From Entomortierella parvispora (taxonomy: Eukaryota > Mortierellomycota > Mortierellomycetes > Mortierellales > Mortierellaceae): a DNA stretch of 64,000 bases. Shown piece after piece: positions 1 through 10,618 of this stretch. Location of the stretch: contig OY752140.1 of the NCBI GenBank assembly GCA_963573315.1, positions 186,001 through 250,000 of the forward strand, given 5' to 3'. Position 1 is the first letter of the stretch, and each line of letters begins with the position of its first letter. Position numbers and translations under genes: made by a program. The notes below the pieces were generated by a model. It did no database searches, had not been told where the DNA came from, and worked only from the letters and a program-made list of their open reading frames with translations.

Positions 1-2
1 CT

Positions 3-182
3 AACGCTCGTGGTGCCAGAAAAAAGAAGTGGATCTGCCTCATCATCTCCCTTATCCTTCTTATCATCATTGCCGTCGTGGTCTACATGCAGGTATGCAT
101 CCTGTGATTCCTTTTTTTCCCCCTCAGATACGGTGCTCGTTCTAACCAGGTGTCTTTCCTCATCTAATAGCTCAAGAAGTAA
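3..182 (+). CDS. C-terminal end of a tail-anchored SNARE, syntaxin/Sso-like (partial, 5' end outside window)
   Basis: Only the last exons are present. Exon 3-92 reads in frame into a basic cluster, ARKKKW, followed by about 20 hydrophobic residues (ICLIISLILLIIIAVVVY). An intron from 93 to 170 has a GTATGC donor, a CTAAC branch site near 142 and an AATAG acceptor. The last exon adds Leu-Lys-Lys and a TAA at 180-182. A short basic run, one C-terminal transmembrane helix and almost no luminal tail is the layout of plasma-membrane syntaxins such as Sso1/2, which pair with SNAP-25-type partners in secretory vesicle fusion. The SNARE motif itself lies upstream of the window, so the family call rests on the tail alone. 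Another tail-anchored protein is possible. Confidence 0.55.
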
Positions 183-797
183 TCGCGTGCTGTCCACGAC
201 TTTGCATCATGACGAACCCTCAGCTAAACGACACCTCCCAGCCCTCCGTCTATTCTTCCTTGAGACAGCTATACCTGATGACAGCGCGAGCCGCTGTCCA
301 TAATTCTCATATCCTCGCCAACTATTAAAACCCCTCGTGCGATCTTAGAGATCATAATAAAAGAAATGAAAAGAAATGAAAAGAAGAAACAAAGAAAAGA
401 AGAAAAAAAAATCCCGGCTTCGTCATGATGGTCCTCGCTGACACACGTTCGGAGGGCGCGATTTGTCAAAATGAACAGCACAGGCTAAGCCACTGAAACC
501 CGCGGATGCTTTCTCAGCATGGACTGTGGGTTCGATTGCACATAAAAGCCTCGCTTTTTCTTCTATATATCTCCATCACTCACCATCTTCCACACAGCTC
601 TCCAAGACTTTCACCCCGGCGTATCAACCAACATTCTTTCCTCCAACTTGCGTCCAGCCTTTTTGCTTTCAAAAGGCCTTTTGCGCACCGCTACTTTTGC
701 CTCCTGCCTCCGCGTCATCCCGGCTACCTTCAACAACTCCTCGGCCCTCAACACCTTCGTCACCTCCAATCAACTACAGCAACCTCAACAAAGAGCC
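183..797 (+). promoter_or_regulatory. Intergenic region and promoter of the first glutathione transferase
   Basis: No gene is seen between 183 and about 545. A TATA-like stretch, CTATATATC, lies at 563-571, so transcription probably starts near 590-605. A 9-codon ATG frame at 519-545 lies upstream of that point. From 546 to 797 the frame of the downstream gene stays open without an ATG (see the finding on non-AUG initiation). Confidence 0.5.
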
Positions 798-2076
798 ATG
801 TCCACCGATACCACTACCCCTTCCATCCTCAAGTGGGCCAATGATAAGACCGGCGAATACAAGCGTCAGGTCTCTACGTTCCGCGAGAACATTGTCGATG
901 AACCCAACGCAAAGTTCACTCCTGAAGCGTAAACGAAACTCAAAGAACTGTTGTTGATGAGACCATCTTGTTTTATCATTTGACTGACCCAACTATCCTG
1001 ACCATCGTTGCTGTAGTGGCCGATACCACTTGTACGTCTCGTTGGCTTGCCCTTGGGTAAGAAAAAAGAAACTTTGTTCAGAAGAAAGAAACTTTCATCC
1101 ATGCCACACAATAATCTTGCGCCATCGTGAGCTGACCTCCATTTTTTTTATCCTTCTGTTACTCAGGCTCACCGCACTCTTCTTGTCCGCGCTTTGAAAG
1201 GATTGGAAGACATCATCTCTGTCGACGTTGTCCACTGGCACATGCAAGAACTGGGCTGGCCCTTCAAGGAGGGTTATGAGGATTCGCTCTATGGAGCGAA
1301 GTACATTCGCGAGATTTACTTCAAGGCTCAACCTGACTACAGCGGTCGCTTTACTGTCCCTGTTCTCTGGGATAAGAAGACTCAGACTGTTGGTAAGTTA
1401 CAGCTTTAAGGAGATTGAAGCTTTGAATGGAAAGAGTTCCTGCCCACGTTTTGAAGCGTCACCGTGACCGTGGGAACAAGGGTGTTAGTTCTGAACATGC
1501 AACTGATTTTTTTCCCTCAATGATCCACTAGTCAACAACGAAAGTAGTGAGATTATTCGCATGCTCAACACTGCCTTTGACAAGCTTGTTCCTGAGAAGG
1601 CTGGTATCAACTTTTATCCCGACCACCTCAAGGCCGAGATTGATTCTGTGAACGAGTGGATCTATGACACGGTCAACAATGGAGTATACAAGTCTGGATT
1701 CGCCACGACGCAAGCTGCTTACGAGGCCAATGTGTTCCCCTTGTTCAAGTCGTTGGACAGAATCGAGGGAATGTTGAGCAAGTCAGATTACTTGGTTGGC
1801 AATACTCTTACCGAGGCTGATTTGCGTCTATGGACAACCATCATTCGCTTTGACCCAGTGTACCATGGCCATTTCAAGTGTAACATCAAGGGCATTGAGA
1901 AGGACTACCCTCACATCTTGAAGTGGGCACGCCGTATCTACCAGATGCCCAAGGTTGCAGAGACAGTGAGCTTGGAGCACATCAAGAACCACTACTACAG
2001 GTCCCATCTTCAGATCAACCCCACTGGCGTTGTCCCCGCCGGTAATGGGCCTAACCTTGCCGAGCCCAAGATCTAA
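798..2076 (+). CDS. ECM4: Ecm4/Gto-type glutathione transferase, paralog 1 (glutathionyl-hydroquinone reductase family)
   Basis: Four exons, 798-928, 1017-1056, 1167-1392 and 1532-2076, give 313 residues. The second exon encodes the catalytic motif CPWAHR with Cys55. The downstream helical domain carries the family signatures [13 protein letters not shown] and GNTLTEADLRLW. Xi/omega-like enzymes with a CPW cysteine reduce glutathionyl-hydroquinones and act as thiol transferases, rather than conjugating glutathione as classical GSTs do. The first ATG in frame is 798, but the same frame is open for about 250 nt upstream and encodes an arginine-rich, acid-free stretch like a mitochondrial presequence. 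The text around the join (QQRAMSTD) matches the internal LRAMSSSS of paralog 2, so a longer non-AUG form may exist. Unlike paralogs 2 and 3, it has no intron before the C-terminal INPTG motif. Confidence 0.88.
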
Positions 2077-2400
2077 ATAGCAGTAATCTTTCGCAATCGT
2101 ATAGTTTCTTTATGAACACTGAAAATAAATGAACAAACAGCAACTCCAGCAAATACATGACTGACAGGACACGTCATAAACACGGTTCACAGCCTGGTGG
2201 ACTCTGCGCAAGCACCTCGGAGAAAGATGTGTTGTTGAGCTCGTTCGTCCTGCCGTCGAAGCAGTTGATCCGTGCGAGACGGGAGTGTCTCAGTCCTGTA
2301 TTCCATGCGAGCAGCAGGTAGGAACAGAACGCGACAAATGAAAGAACCAAATCAAACACTTTCTTTTCTTTCCATCTCGACTATCCTTCACCCAGACGAC
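2077..2400 (+). promoter_or_regulatory. Intergenic region between transferase paralogs 1 and 2
   Basis: It contains the 3' end of paralog 1 (A-rich, with AATAAA inside GAAAATAAATGAAC near 2120-2135) and the promoter of paralog 2. In-frame ATGs at 2305 and 2338 precede the chosen start at 2401. They would add a non-presequence-like extension, so I treat them as outside the main coding region. No other gene is seen. Confidence 0.4.
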
Positions 2401-3978
2401 ATGCACAAGGCGAGCCGCCTTCTGTATACTTTACATAGACTTGCTCCTTCCTGCACTTCGTCCTTGACAAGATTCATCCATCCCGAGGCCGGTATCCCAG
2501 TTCGCCCCCTCCTTGCACCTTCTAGTGATCCTGACTTCTTTTCTCCACAGCGTCTGCTCTTTTTCTCGGGATCCCTTCGTGCAATGTCATCTTCTTCCAC
2601 GACTCAAAATACAACAGCCTCTGGCTTCGGAGCTACCTCTGTCAAGGCTGGATTCGCAGACTCCACTGGGGAGTTCAAGCGTCAGACCTCCTCGTTTAGA
2701 GATTGGATTGCAGATGAGCCAGGTGCAAAGTTTCCTCCTGAAAAGTAAAGAGCGAAGTACCATGTTTCGAGAACGCAGCGTTCATAGTGGATACTAAACA
2801 ACAACTACACCCAACTACATGTTGAATAATGAATATAGGGGCCGATACCATCTCTATGTTGCGTACGTTTGTCCATGGGTAAGGGTTTGGCCGGTCTTTT
2901 ATTGAACGATGGCTTCTTTTATTCTTCTTTAAAAGTACTAATGTGACCTTTCTCTCTTCCCCTCTGGTGTACATGTATATTAGGCCCATCGAACTTTTCT
3001 TGTGCGAGCTCTGAAGGGACTGGAGGATGTGATCTCTATGGATGCCGTCCATTGGCTCTTGGACGAAGGCGGATGGGAATTCAAAGACGGGTTCAAGGAT
3101 TCGTTGCATGGTGCCCATTATCTTCGGGAGATCTATCTGAAAGCCGATCCCGAGTACAACGCCCGAGTGACCGTACCCGTTCTTTGGGACAAAAAGACCA
3201 ACACCATTGGTAAGATTTATCATGATCCCGCAGATCGACCTCCTTGTTGTCTTTTCACGATTTCCAACAGTGCCTTCTCTCCCCCTCTCACTCTGTTTTA
3301 GTCAACAATGAAAGTAGCGAGATTATTCGCATGTTGAACACTGCCTTTGACAGGCTTGTTCCCGAGAAGGCCGGTATCGACTTTTACCCCAAGGACCTCA
3401 GGCAAGAGATTGACTCTGTGAACGAATGGGTCTATGACACTGTCAACAATGGAGTGTACAAGACCGGATTCGCCACCACACAGGAAGCCTATGATCATCA
3501 TGTCTACCCACTCTTCCGCTCTCTCGACAAGATTGAAGAGATGTTGACCAAAGGGGATTACTTGGTCGGTAACACGCTCACAGAGGCAGATTTACGTCTG
3601 TGGACGACCATCATTCGCTTTGATCCCGTGTACCACGGCCACTTCAAATGCAACATCAAGGGTATAGAGAAGGACTATCATCATATTTTGAAATGGGCCA
3701 GAAGGATTTATCAGATGCCCAAGGTCGCGGATACCGTCAAAATGAAATGGATCAAGGATGGGTATTACCAGTCGCAGCCCAGTGTAAGTTTTCTCCAAAC
3801 GGTAGTGAGGATGGGGGGGGGGGGGGGGGGGATCAATCGCTACCGAGGTGGCGAGAGTGAGTTTTGTTCTTTGACGCGTTCTTGTTACTGCTGCAATTGA
3901 ATGATTCTCTAGGTCAATCCTAATCGCATCGTGGCAGCTGGTTGGGGCCCTGACCTTGCAGAACCCAAGATCATCTAG
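2401..3978 (+). CDS. ECM4: Ecm4/Gto-type glutathione transferase, paralog 2, with mitochondrial presequence
   Basis: Five exons, 2401-2744, 2839-2878, 2984-3209, 3302-3783 and 3913-3978, give 385 residues. The first 60 residues (MHKASRLLYTLHRLAPS...) are rich in Arg, Leu and Ser with few acidic residues, as in a mitochondrial matrix presequence. An internal ATG at 2584 (RAMSSSS) would give a cytosolic form aligned with the ATG of paralog 1, so dual targeting by leaky scanning is plausible. The catalytic motif is VCPWAHR with Cys126, and the C-domain signature GNTLTEADLRLW is intact. Intron 4 (3784-3912) carries a run of 19 guanines. The protein ends in EPKII with no peroxisomal signal. It is one of three tandem copies, so local duplication is the likely origin. 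Confidence 0.9.
3813..3831 (+). repeat. Poly-G tract (G19) inside intron 4 of transferase paralog 2
   Basis: Nineteen consecutive guanines lie between the GTAAGT donor at 3784 and the CTCTAG acceptor ending at 3912. The run is long enough to form G-quadruplex structure in the pre-mRNA and is prone to slippage, so its exact length may be uncertain. Confidence 0.9.
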
Positions 3979-4699
3979 GAGCGCGCGAGGTGATATCCAC
4001 ATGGACACAACGTTACTATTATTTCAATAGATAGAAAAGATGATGATGGAGGTGAGGACAGGAAGGCATCAAACAGAAAATGAACATCCAAAAAAAAACT
4101 GCTTTGTTGGTCCAACAATCGTGACAAATGCTTGTGCTGCCTGCGCAAAGTACCCAGTTGTCCTGGAAGAGTTTGCTTCTCTCTCCCAAGCCATGATCCG
4201 AGAAGGAGTAGGATTTTGGGCGCCACAGAAAGAAATGAATGGGTGGCGTTTGAAAGTCACAGATGTCATCCAACTGACAAATCCAAGCGGGCGGAGAACG
4301 TGTGAGCCCTCTTCATCCCCGGTATGGCCCCCATTTCACGTCGTCATTCTTCCATGCTCACCTTCCTTTGCTCCCTCTTCTGGGGATGTACTGTACATGA
4401 CATGCAGAAAGACGTAACGTCTTTGAACATGTCAAGCTCAGCTTTATTGCCCTTTGGTTGCACTTGCGCACTTGGCCGTTCAAAATATTGTGTTTTGCTC
4501 AACTGACACTGCCTGACAAATTCTTTCAGCAAATGAGCACATCTCATCTTTTCGACGCCTTTGTATAAAACCCTCTGCTGTCTATACACATTCTCAAGAC
4601 AACAACTCTTTCTCCTTTTTCTCAACTCTCCCTTTTACAAAAGACAAGACAGCTGCATCTACTACGCTCTCCAAGCAACCGACAAAAAACTGAAAAAAC
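3979..4699 (+). promoter_or_regulatory. Intergenic region with TATA box, promoter of transferase paralog 3
   Basis: A canonical TATAAAA lies at 4564-4570, about 130 nt before the start codon. It is followed by a pyrimidine-rich leader (TTTCTCCTTTTTCTC near 4610). No coding exon is seen from 3979 to 4560. Confidence 0.55.
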
Positions 4700-6089
4700 A
4701 TGACCGATTCAAAACAAACCATCTCTACCACCGCTCGCGCCGCTGACTCTACCGCAACGACCACCACTGGCCCAATAACTTCCGTGAAGAACGGATGGGC
4801 CAATGCCAATGGAGAGTTCAAACGAGCCACCTCGACCTTCCGTGACTGGATCCAGGACTCGCCAGATGCAAAGTTCCCTGCCGAAAAGTAAAGACTATTT
4901 TCCACTCGTCTCCTTTTGTCAGAATGACATGACAAAGAAACTGTTTATTGACCTTATCAAATTTCATCGGGGGCATCTTCAGGGGTCGCTACCATCTCTA
5001 TATCTCGTGCGGATGCCCATGGGTAAGGAGGAGTCCAAGTGTTCTATGGACAGGTTGAGGCGATGGAAAGCTACTTGAGCAACTTTGGAATCTCACTCTT
5101 CTTTTTTTCGACCCTGTTTGCATCTAGGCCCATCGGACATTGTTGGTCCGAGCACTCAAGGGACTTGAAGACGTGATTTCTCTGGATTCGACACATTGGG
5201 TCCTGGGAGAGAACGGATGGGAGTTCAATGAGATCTACAAGGATTCGCTATTTGGTTCGAAATACCTGAAAGAGGTTTACCTCAAGGCCAACCCTGACTT
5301 CTCTGGACGTATTACCGTCCCTGTGCTCTGGGACAAAAAGACAGGAACCATTGGTATGAACAGAAGGAACGCACTTTTCGGCTCGTTTTCTTTCTGCCTC
5401 CCAAGAGTATACCGTCCTAACACCGTTTTCTCCTGATGATACTCACACCTCTAGTCAACAACGAAAGTAGCGAGATCATCCGTATGCTCAATTCTGCCTT
5501 TGACAAGTTCCTTCCCGAGGCCTCTAAGGGCGTCAACTACTACCCTCCAGCACTCCAATCCCAGATCGACTCCGTGAACGAATGGATCTACGATACCATC
5601 AACAATGGCGTTTACAAATCTGGATTCGCCACTACTCAAGAAGCCTACGAGAAGAATGTTTACCCACTCTTTGAATCCCTGGACCGGGTCGAGGCCATAC
5701 TGGCAGAATCGGGAGATTACTTGGTGGGACATACTTTGACCGAAGCCGATATTCGATTGTGGCCCACCATTGTCCGCTTTGACCCCGTGTACCACGGCCA
5801 TTTCAAGTGCAACATCAAGGGCATCGAGAAGGATTACCCTCATATCTTGAGGTGGGCACGTCGTATCTACCAGATGCCCAAGGTTGCGGACACTGTCAAG
5901 ATGCAGTACATCAAGAATGGATACTACTCATCTGTTAGTGTAAGTGGCCAAAACACAATGTCACAGAGGGAGCATCCAGTGGCTGACAAACTGACCCTTT
6001 AATTCCATGTCCTTTCATGAAAACAGATCAATCCCACGCGCGTCGTCCCTGTCGGCAACGGTCCCAACCTGGCCGAGCCCAGGATCTAA
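4700..6089 (+). CDS. ECM4: Ecm4/Gto-type glutathione transferase, paralog 3
   Basis: Five exons, 4700-4887, 4983-5022, 5128-5353, 5455-5939 and 6027-6089, give 333 residues. The N-terminus ([15 protein letters not shown]) is short and not presequence-like, so a cytosolic enzyme is expected. The catalytic motif is SCGCPWAHR with Cys74. The extra Cys72 two residues earlier is absent from the other two copies and could change the redox chemistry. The C-domain reads [12 protein letters not shown], with slight divergence from copies 1 and 2. The intron pattern is identical to paralog 2, including a phase-0 intron just before INPTR. The stop codon is only 81 nt from the stop of the convergent BCS1 gene. 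Confidence 0.9.
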
Positions 6090-6169
6090 GAAACAATACC
6101 TCAACTGCATTGACACCATCCACATGAAATAAAAACGCACAAAAAAGATGTCAAAAAAAAACTTGAGTT

Positions 6170-8768
6170 TTACTTCATGCTATCTCTCCTGGCACGCTCC
6201 TTCTCGGCCCCGAACTCATTCCGCTCTCGTTCTTGCTCCTCGCTCCCCTCCCAGTAAGTGCTGCTGTCCCTTCTTGCCTCTGCCGATCTATTGTTTTCGT
6301 CCTCAATGAAATCCACCTTCGCAGTGCCGCTCACATCTGCACTTCCGGCCCGGCGCACAAACTCGTCTACGTGTTCCACAGCCAACTCGGGGGTCTTTTT
6401 GTAACCCATGAGGAATCCTTGGAGTTGGGCGATCGAATATGTCTGATCAGGGATCGCCTCTGCAAATCGAGCCGCAAGGGCTTCTGTCTGTTCCTTTGTC
6501 AGCCGTGATCCCAAAGGTGCACCACTCGTGCCTCCAATGGTGTCTGTCACCTCTGGAGCCAATTTTTCAGTCAATAGTGGTTTCGTTTCATCGTCTGCGA
6601 CAAACTCATCTTTTCCCGCATCCTTTCTTGTTTCTGCCCCCGTAGACTTTTTAGGCTTGAGATCTGCGAGAGGTGCAGCAGCGGCGGCGCTTGGCTGAGG
6701 GAAAAACTTTGTGAAAAGCTCCTGAGCTTGAGACTTGGTGGCTTTTCCGAACCGAGCACGCACATCAACACGTCCAGGACGGATCAAGGCCTCATCCAAG
6801 CGATCCAAATGACTAGTGGAAGGTGAAAACGTGTGCAAGTTAGTACTCTCGCCCAGACCTGTCAAGAAGGCTCATCAGGATCATTGGACATACTTGGTTG
6901 TCATGCACAGAATACGGCCCTCTTGGGCAGAGACACCATCCACAGAATTGAGAAGTCCCGAAAACGTGATTCCCAAGGCCGCATCCTTGGACTCTCTCTG
7001 CACAAAAGCTGCGTCCACGTCCTCGATCAGTAATAAGCATCGTGTCGGTGTTTCCGAAACGAGTTCTGAGAGTGTGTCATCAGTGATGGTTTTGCTAGAT
7101 AGATTGACGACGTAGATGTTGAGACCCAATTCTCCTGCGAGAGCATGAATAAAAGACGTCTTTCCCGTTCCTGGCGATCCATAGAGAAGAAGCTAGAATG
7201 AGATTCCAAGAAGTAGCCACATGAGCTTTGATTTTCTCTCTCTTCGTGTCCCTATTTGCCAGTTGCATCGAATAGTCGGTAGGACTTACACCACGACGGA
7301 AGGGTAGACCTCTTTCCGCATACCAACTCTCGCTGGCCAAGAATTCCTTTGCATCGTTAACAATGTAGTTTTTCAGCTTTGGATCCATAACAATTGTATC
7401 CAGCGGTCTAAATCATGAGACCAAAGAGAGAGTAAGTGAACTGTAGTGGTCTTCTGCCATGTCGGACGAAATTTCTGATCCCTCTCTTCCTTCTCCCCTT
7501 TTTCAAAAAGAGGTACTAAACACACCTCTTTGGTCTAGACTTTGTTCGTCTCCAGTTTCCATATTGATCCGCTGCGAAAATGACTGTCCTGGCCTTGTCG
7601 CGATCGATAAACTTGCTTTGAGCTTCCATAATCAAAGATTGGATTAAATCTCTTGAACGTCCGAGAGTGCTAATGGTGATGTTTTCAACTGCAGGTCCTC
7701 CTGAAGTGGCCACAGTCGAACCACTGGGTCGAACACGCTCACGATACATCTACAAGGAGAGAGCGGATAAAATTACGTTCGTCTCTGTGATAACGCCTTT
7801 CCATGTTCATATCAGCAGGCGAATAGCAGCTAACGCAGCTTTACTACTTACCCACAGCAAGCGGTTCTTGTACCAGAAGAAATGAAGACCTATGGAGGGA
7901 ATATTCTTGAAAATCTTAGAATAGATTACTACCAACAGCTTCCTGAGGCTGATGGCAGACCCTAATAGGATCTGTAAGAGGAACAAAGACGTTTGACATA
8001 CCTGGAGCAGGAAGAAAATACGTGGCTGCGGTGACTCCATCACCCCCTTCTCCATTGATCTTTTGTGCTCCGCGAGCAATGGTTGTAGAGACTGAGAACT
8101 GGGTGGCCTTTTTGGCATACGGGTGGTCGCTCAACCAATTCTAATTGTATATCGGAAACGATGTCAGACTCCTTTCTTTGGGTCCGAATATCAGAGAAAT
8201 ACCAATGACAATAGAAAGGAATGGGTTACCAAGATCCAACTATAAGACTCATCTCTGGAGTCAAACTCTGCTGTAACCACGATCCTTTTCTTGATGTAAT
8301 CAAGCGCATGCGATCCTAGAAGACGCACTCCTCTGTTCATTTCATAAAGAGTTGTTTTTGTGAGCATATGTGCATTTACAACTTGTTTTCGAGGGTTGTC
8401 GTTACTCGAACTTACGCCAGAATACCTCCGATCAAGGCCAGTTGAAATCCGCCAGCTGCAAACTGGTTGTCACCTAATCCGAGTTTCTCGCTCGCCGTAG
8501 ATACCATCTTGCCAATATCATGGGCACCGTCGGGAAGTGCAGAGTAGGCTCTCTGGCTCGTCAAGGCCACGCCACCTACAAGAGCCGACCGGCCGAAGGA
8601 GCCCAAGCTGGAAGCCAAAAACGGCCTTCCGGAGGAGGCGGCTCCTGCTAAGGATTTAAATCCTATGCCAAGACCTAGCATTCCTGGGGCAGAGGAGGAA
8701 AGAAGAAGGGGCACTGAAGAGGGACAAGTGGCCAGGGAGGCCATTGAGATCCGACCCAAGTGCGCCAT
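6170..8768 (-). CDS. BCS1: Bcs1 AAA ATPase, mitochondrial Rieske protein translocase
   Basis: Eight exons in transcription order, 8768-8416, 8332-8230, 8140-8002, 7889-7852, 7749-7526, 7407-7290, 7192-6894 and 6812-6170, give 638 residues. Bcs1 sits in the mitochondrial inner membrane and moves folded Rieske Fe-S protein into complex III. A hydrophobic segment (LALIGGILAGV) near residues 108-118 precedes the Bcs1-specific region (KKRIVVTAEF; WRRTKSRPKR). The AAA domain has Walker A GSPGTGKT at 330-337, Walker B CLLLIEDVD at 377-385 and the HLDRLDEALIRPGRVD segment. The C-terminal AQLQGFLMGYK helix is also family-typical. The protein is far longer than the 456-residue yeast enzyme. It has an Ala/Ser-rich N-terminal extension and a charged insertion of about 80 residues after FTKFFPQ, both probably disordered. 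Confidence 0.93.
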
Positions 8769-9078
8769 GGAAGAAAGGGGATGGGGGGTTGGGGATCAGA
8801 TCAGCCTTGGGCTTCCAGGGCAGCTTCTTGGCTGCGGTAATGGATTGATGCGGGATGGAGAAGGGCAAGAAGAGAGGAGAGGCAATGCGACGAGCGGATC
8901 AGCCAAGAAAGAAAAGAAAAGAAAGGCGAAGGAAACGCGTCGTCGCGTCCCACAGGGAAGAGGAAAGAAGAACGGGCGGGCGGCAGCAGTCACTCACCTT
9001 CCTTTCCTTTCCTTTCCCCGGCTCCATCCTCCCATTCACCTTTCCTCATTCACCCCTTCCGCTTGCTCATCACTTAAA
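8769..9078. promoter_or_regulatory. Divergent promoter between BCS1 and the TMEM128-like gene
   Basis: Both halves are pyrimidine-rich in their own transcription direction: purine-rich on + at 8860-8970 and CTTTCC repeats at 8996-9020. No TATA box or gene is seen. Confidence 0.5.
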
Positions 9079-10129
9079 ATGTCAACCCCTTCTTCACGGC
9101 AGCCCATCTCCGATGCCGCCGGAATCAAGACCCGCCGCTCAATAGACAACGAACTCGTCCAGGAGGCTGCCGGCAAAGGCAACAGTACCGTCCATGGTAA
9201 GTACCCTTGAATCCCCCCTCTCAACGGTCCCCTCAACTTCAGTCCTGTCTCGGGTCCTATCACTCAAATATAAATGGAATCTCTGTTGTTCTCCTAGGTA
9301 TCCCACCCTTCACTGTCCCTCGTGCAGACGGCACTCTCGAGGCCAGTCCTGAAATCCAACCCAACGAGGGACTCCAGACCGCTACAGCTCGTATGATGCG
9401 TCGCCGGCAGAACGACATCAGCAGAGGTGATCAGGATGGCGACGGCAACTATACCAACCTGCAAGGACATCGGGATGGCAGGAACCGGAACGACTCCGTG
9501 GATGACCATGATGGATCTACTCGGACTGGATCCGGCCGATACAGCAGTGACAGCAGTGGAAGCGGAGGGCTTGCAGGTCATATTTCAAAAAGACCACTCC
9601 AACAGAGGATCCGAAAAGCGTTCATGCCGACACTCATTGGAGGTCTTCTGGGCTGGTACTATGACGCGGTCAATGTACTGATCTACAGGACAGATTCCCG
9701 AATCAAAGGGTATGTGTTTTCCTTTGAATATCTCTTCGCCATTCGCTCAAGATGACCCTTTCCTCATCTTCCATGGCAGAAGGTAACCGAGGCACAATGT
9801 GATCTCACTCTACTCTCTTTTTTCTTGTTCTTCTCTTTTTGTGTAATAATCTTAGGGATCTCTTGAGTTTCTCACTACTTTGCCTGCTTACGATGCTGAG
9901 CATCTTTTTCTATCTCGAATTTATTCGCCCTCGAATGCTCAAGAGACCTACTGTCTATGTGAACTGGGAAAAGGAATTGCTGTACCCTGTACGGATTGCA
10001 ACGGCTTCACTGGTGATGGGCGTCTTTGGTTCCATCATTGCCCTTTGGCCTGTTTGGCATCTCTCCACGATATTCGTCATGGCTGCAATAGCTGTAGCCA
10101 GTGTCAATGTCCTGGGAGTTTTCTTTTAG
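9079..10129 (+). CDS. TMEM128-like four-helix membrane protein
   Basis: Three exons, 9079-9196, 9298-9709 and 9856-10129, give 267 residues. The first half is polar and Gly/Ser/Asp-rich, likely a disordered cytosolic region. Hydrophobic segments follow: LIGGLLGWYYDAVNVLIY, LLSFSLLCLLTMLSIFFYLE, a stretch around LVMGVFGSIIALWPVWHL, and a final FVMAAIAVASVNVLGVFF. The WYYD entry into the membrane, the YLE exit and the ALWPVW motif followed by a last helix resemble the animal TMEM128 family, whose function is poorly known. I infer homology from this pattern only. A polypyrimidine-AG next to the stop codon means a further 3' exon cannot be excluded. Confidence 0.6.
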
Positions 10130-10618
10130 ACCCGACTTTCCACAGATTCATACTCGAACACAAATGTAAGAAAAGAAACAATCGTCTTCTACCTCCCAAT
10201 AACCATGGAATCTCACAGGCCTGGTTGCTGGGATGTTCTTTGCTTTGGAGCTTTGGTTTTTAAAGAGTTCTTGAGGAAAAGAGCTGATCAATGGTGTCGA
10301 GAAAGCGGCGCTGGTAGCTGATGACTGGCCACTGTGACCATTTAAAAGAAAAGAAACGAACAAACCACGCTCTTGATACTACTCTTTCAGAATGCTTTCT
10401 GCTATTGCGGTTTATTGCTTGGCGAAAAGTTGCTCCAGTTTGTCTTTGAGTGGGTGGTATGCTGATGATATTTCTAGTTCAACTTGGATGCTTCCAGGCG
10501 CAGACGATCGTCCTCGGCAACATCAGAGCTGGTTTTTCCAATTGCGGAGGAATAATTAAAAAAGAGTCAATAAGAGGCTGAAGTATATGGGATCTTTACT
10601 TTCTTTCTGCAGGTGGAC
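10130..10618. other. Convergent intergenic region, no gene seen
   Basis: It holds the 3' ends of the TMEM128-like gene (+) and PTM1 (-). A-rich stretches near 10340 and 10555 may serve polyadenylation. No open frame with family features was found. Confidence 0.5.

Noticed and set aside
519-545. Short ATG frame before transferase paralog 1
   Set aside because: It lies upstream of the TATA-like element, so it is probably not in the transcript. It is not an N-terminal extension because TAA at 543-545 closes it.
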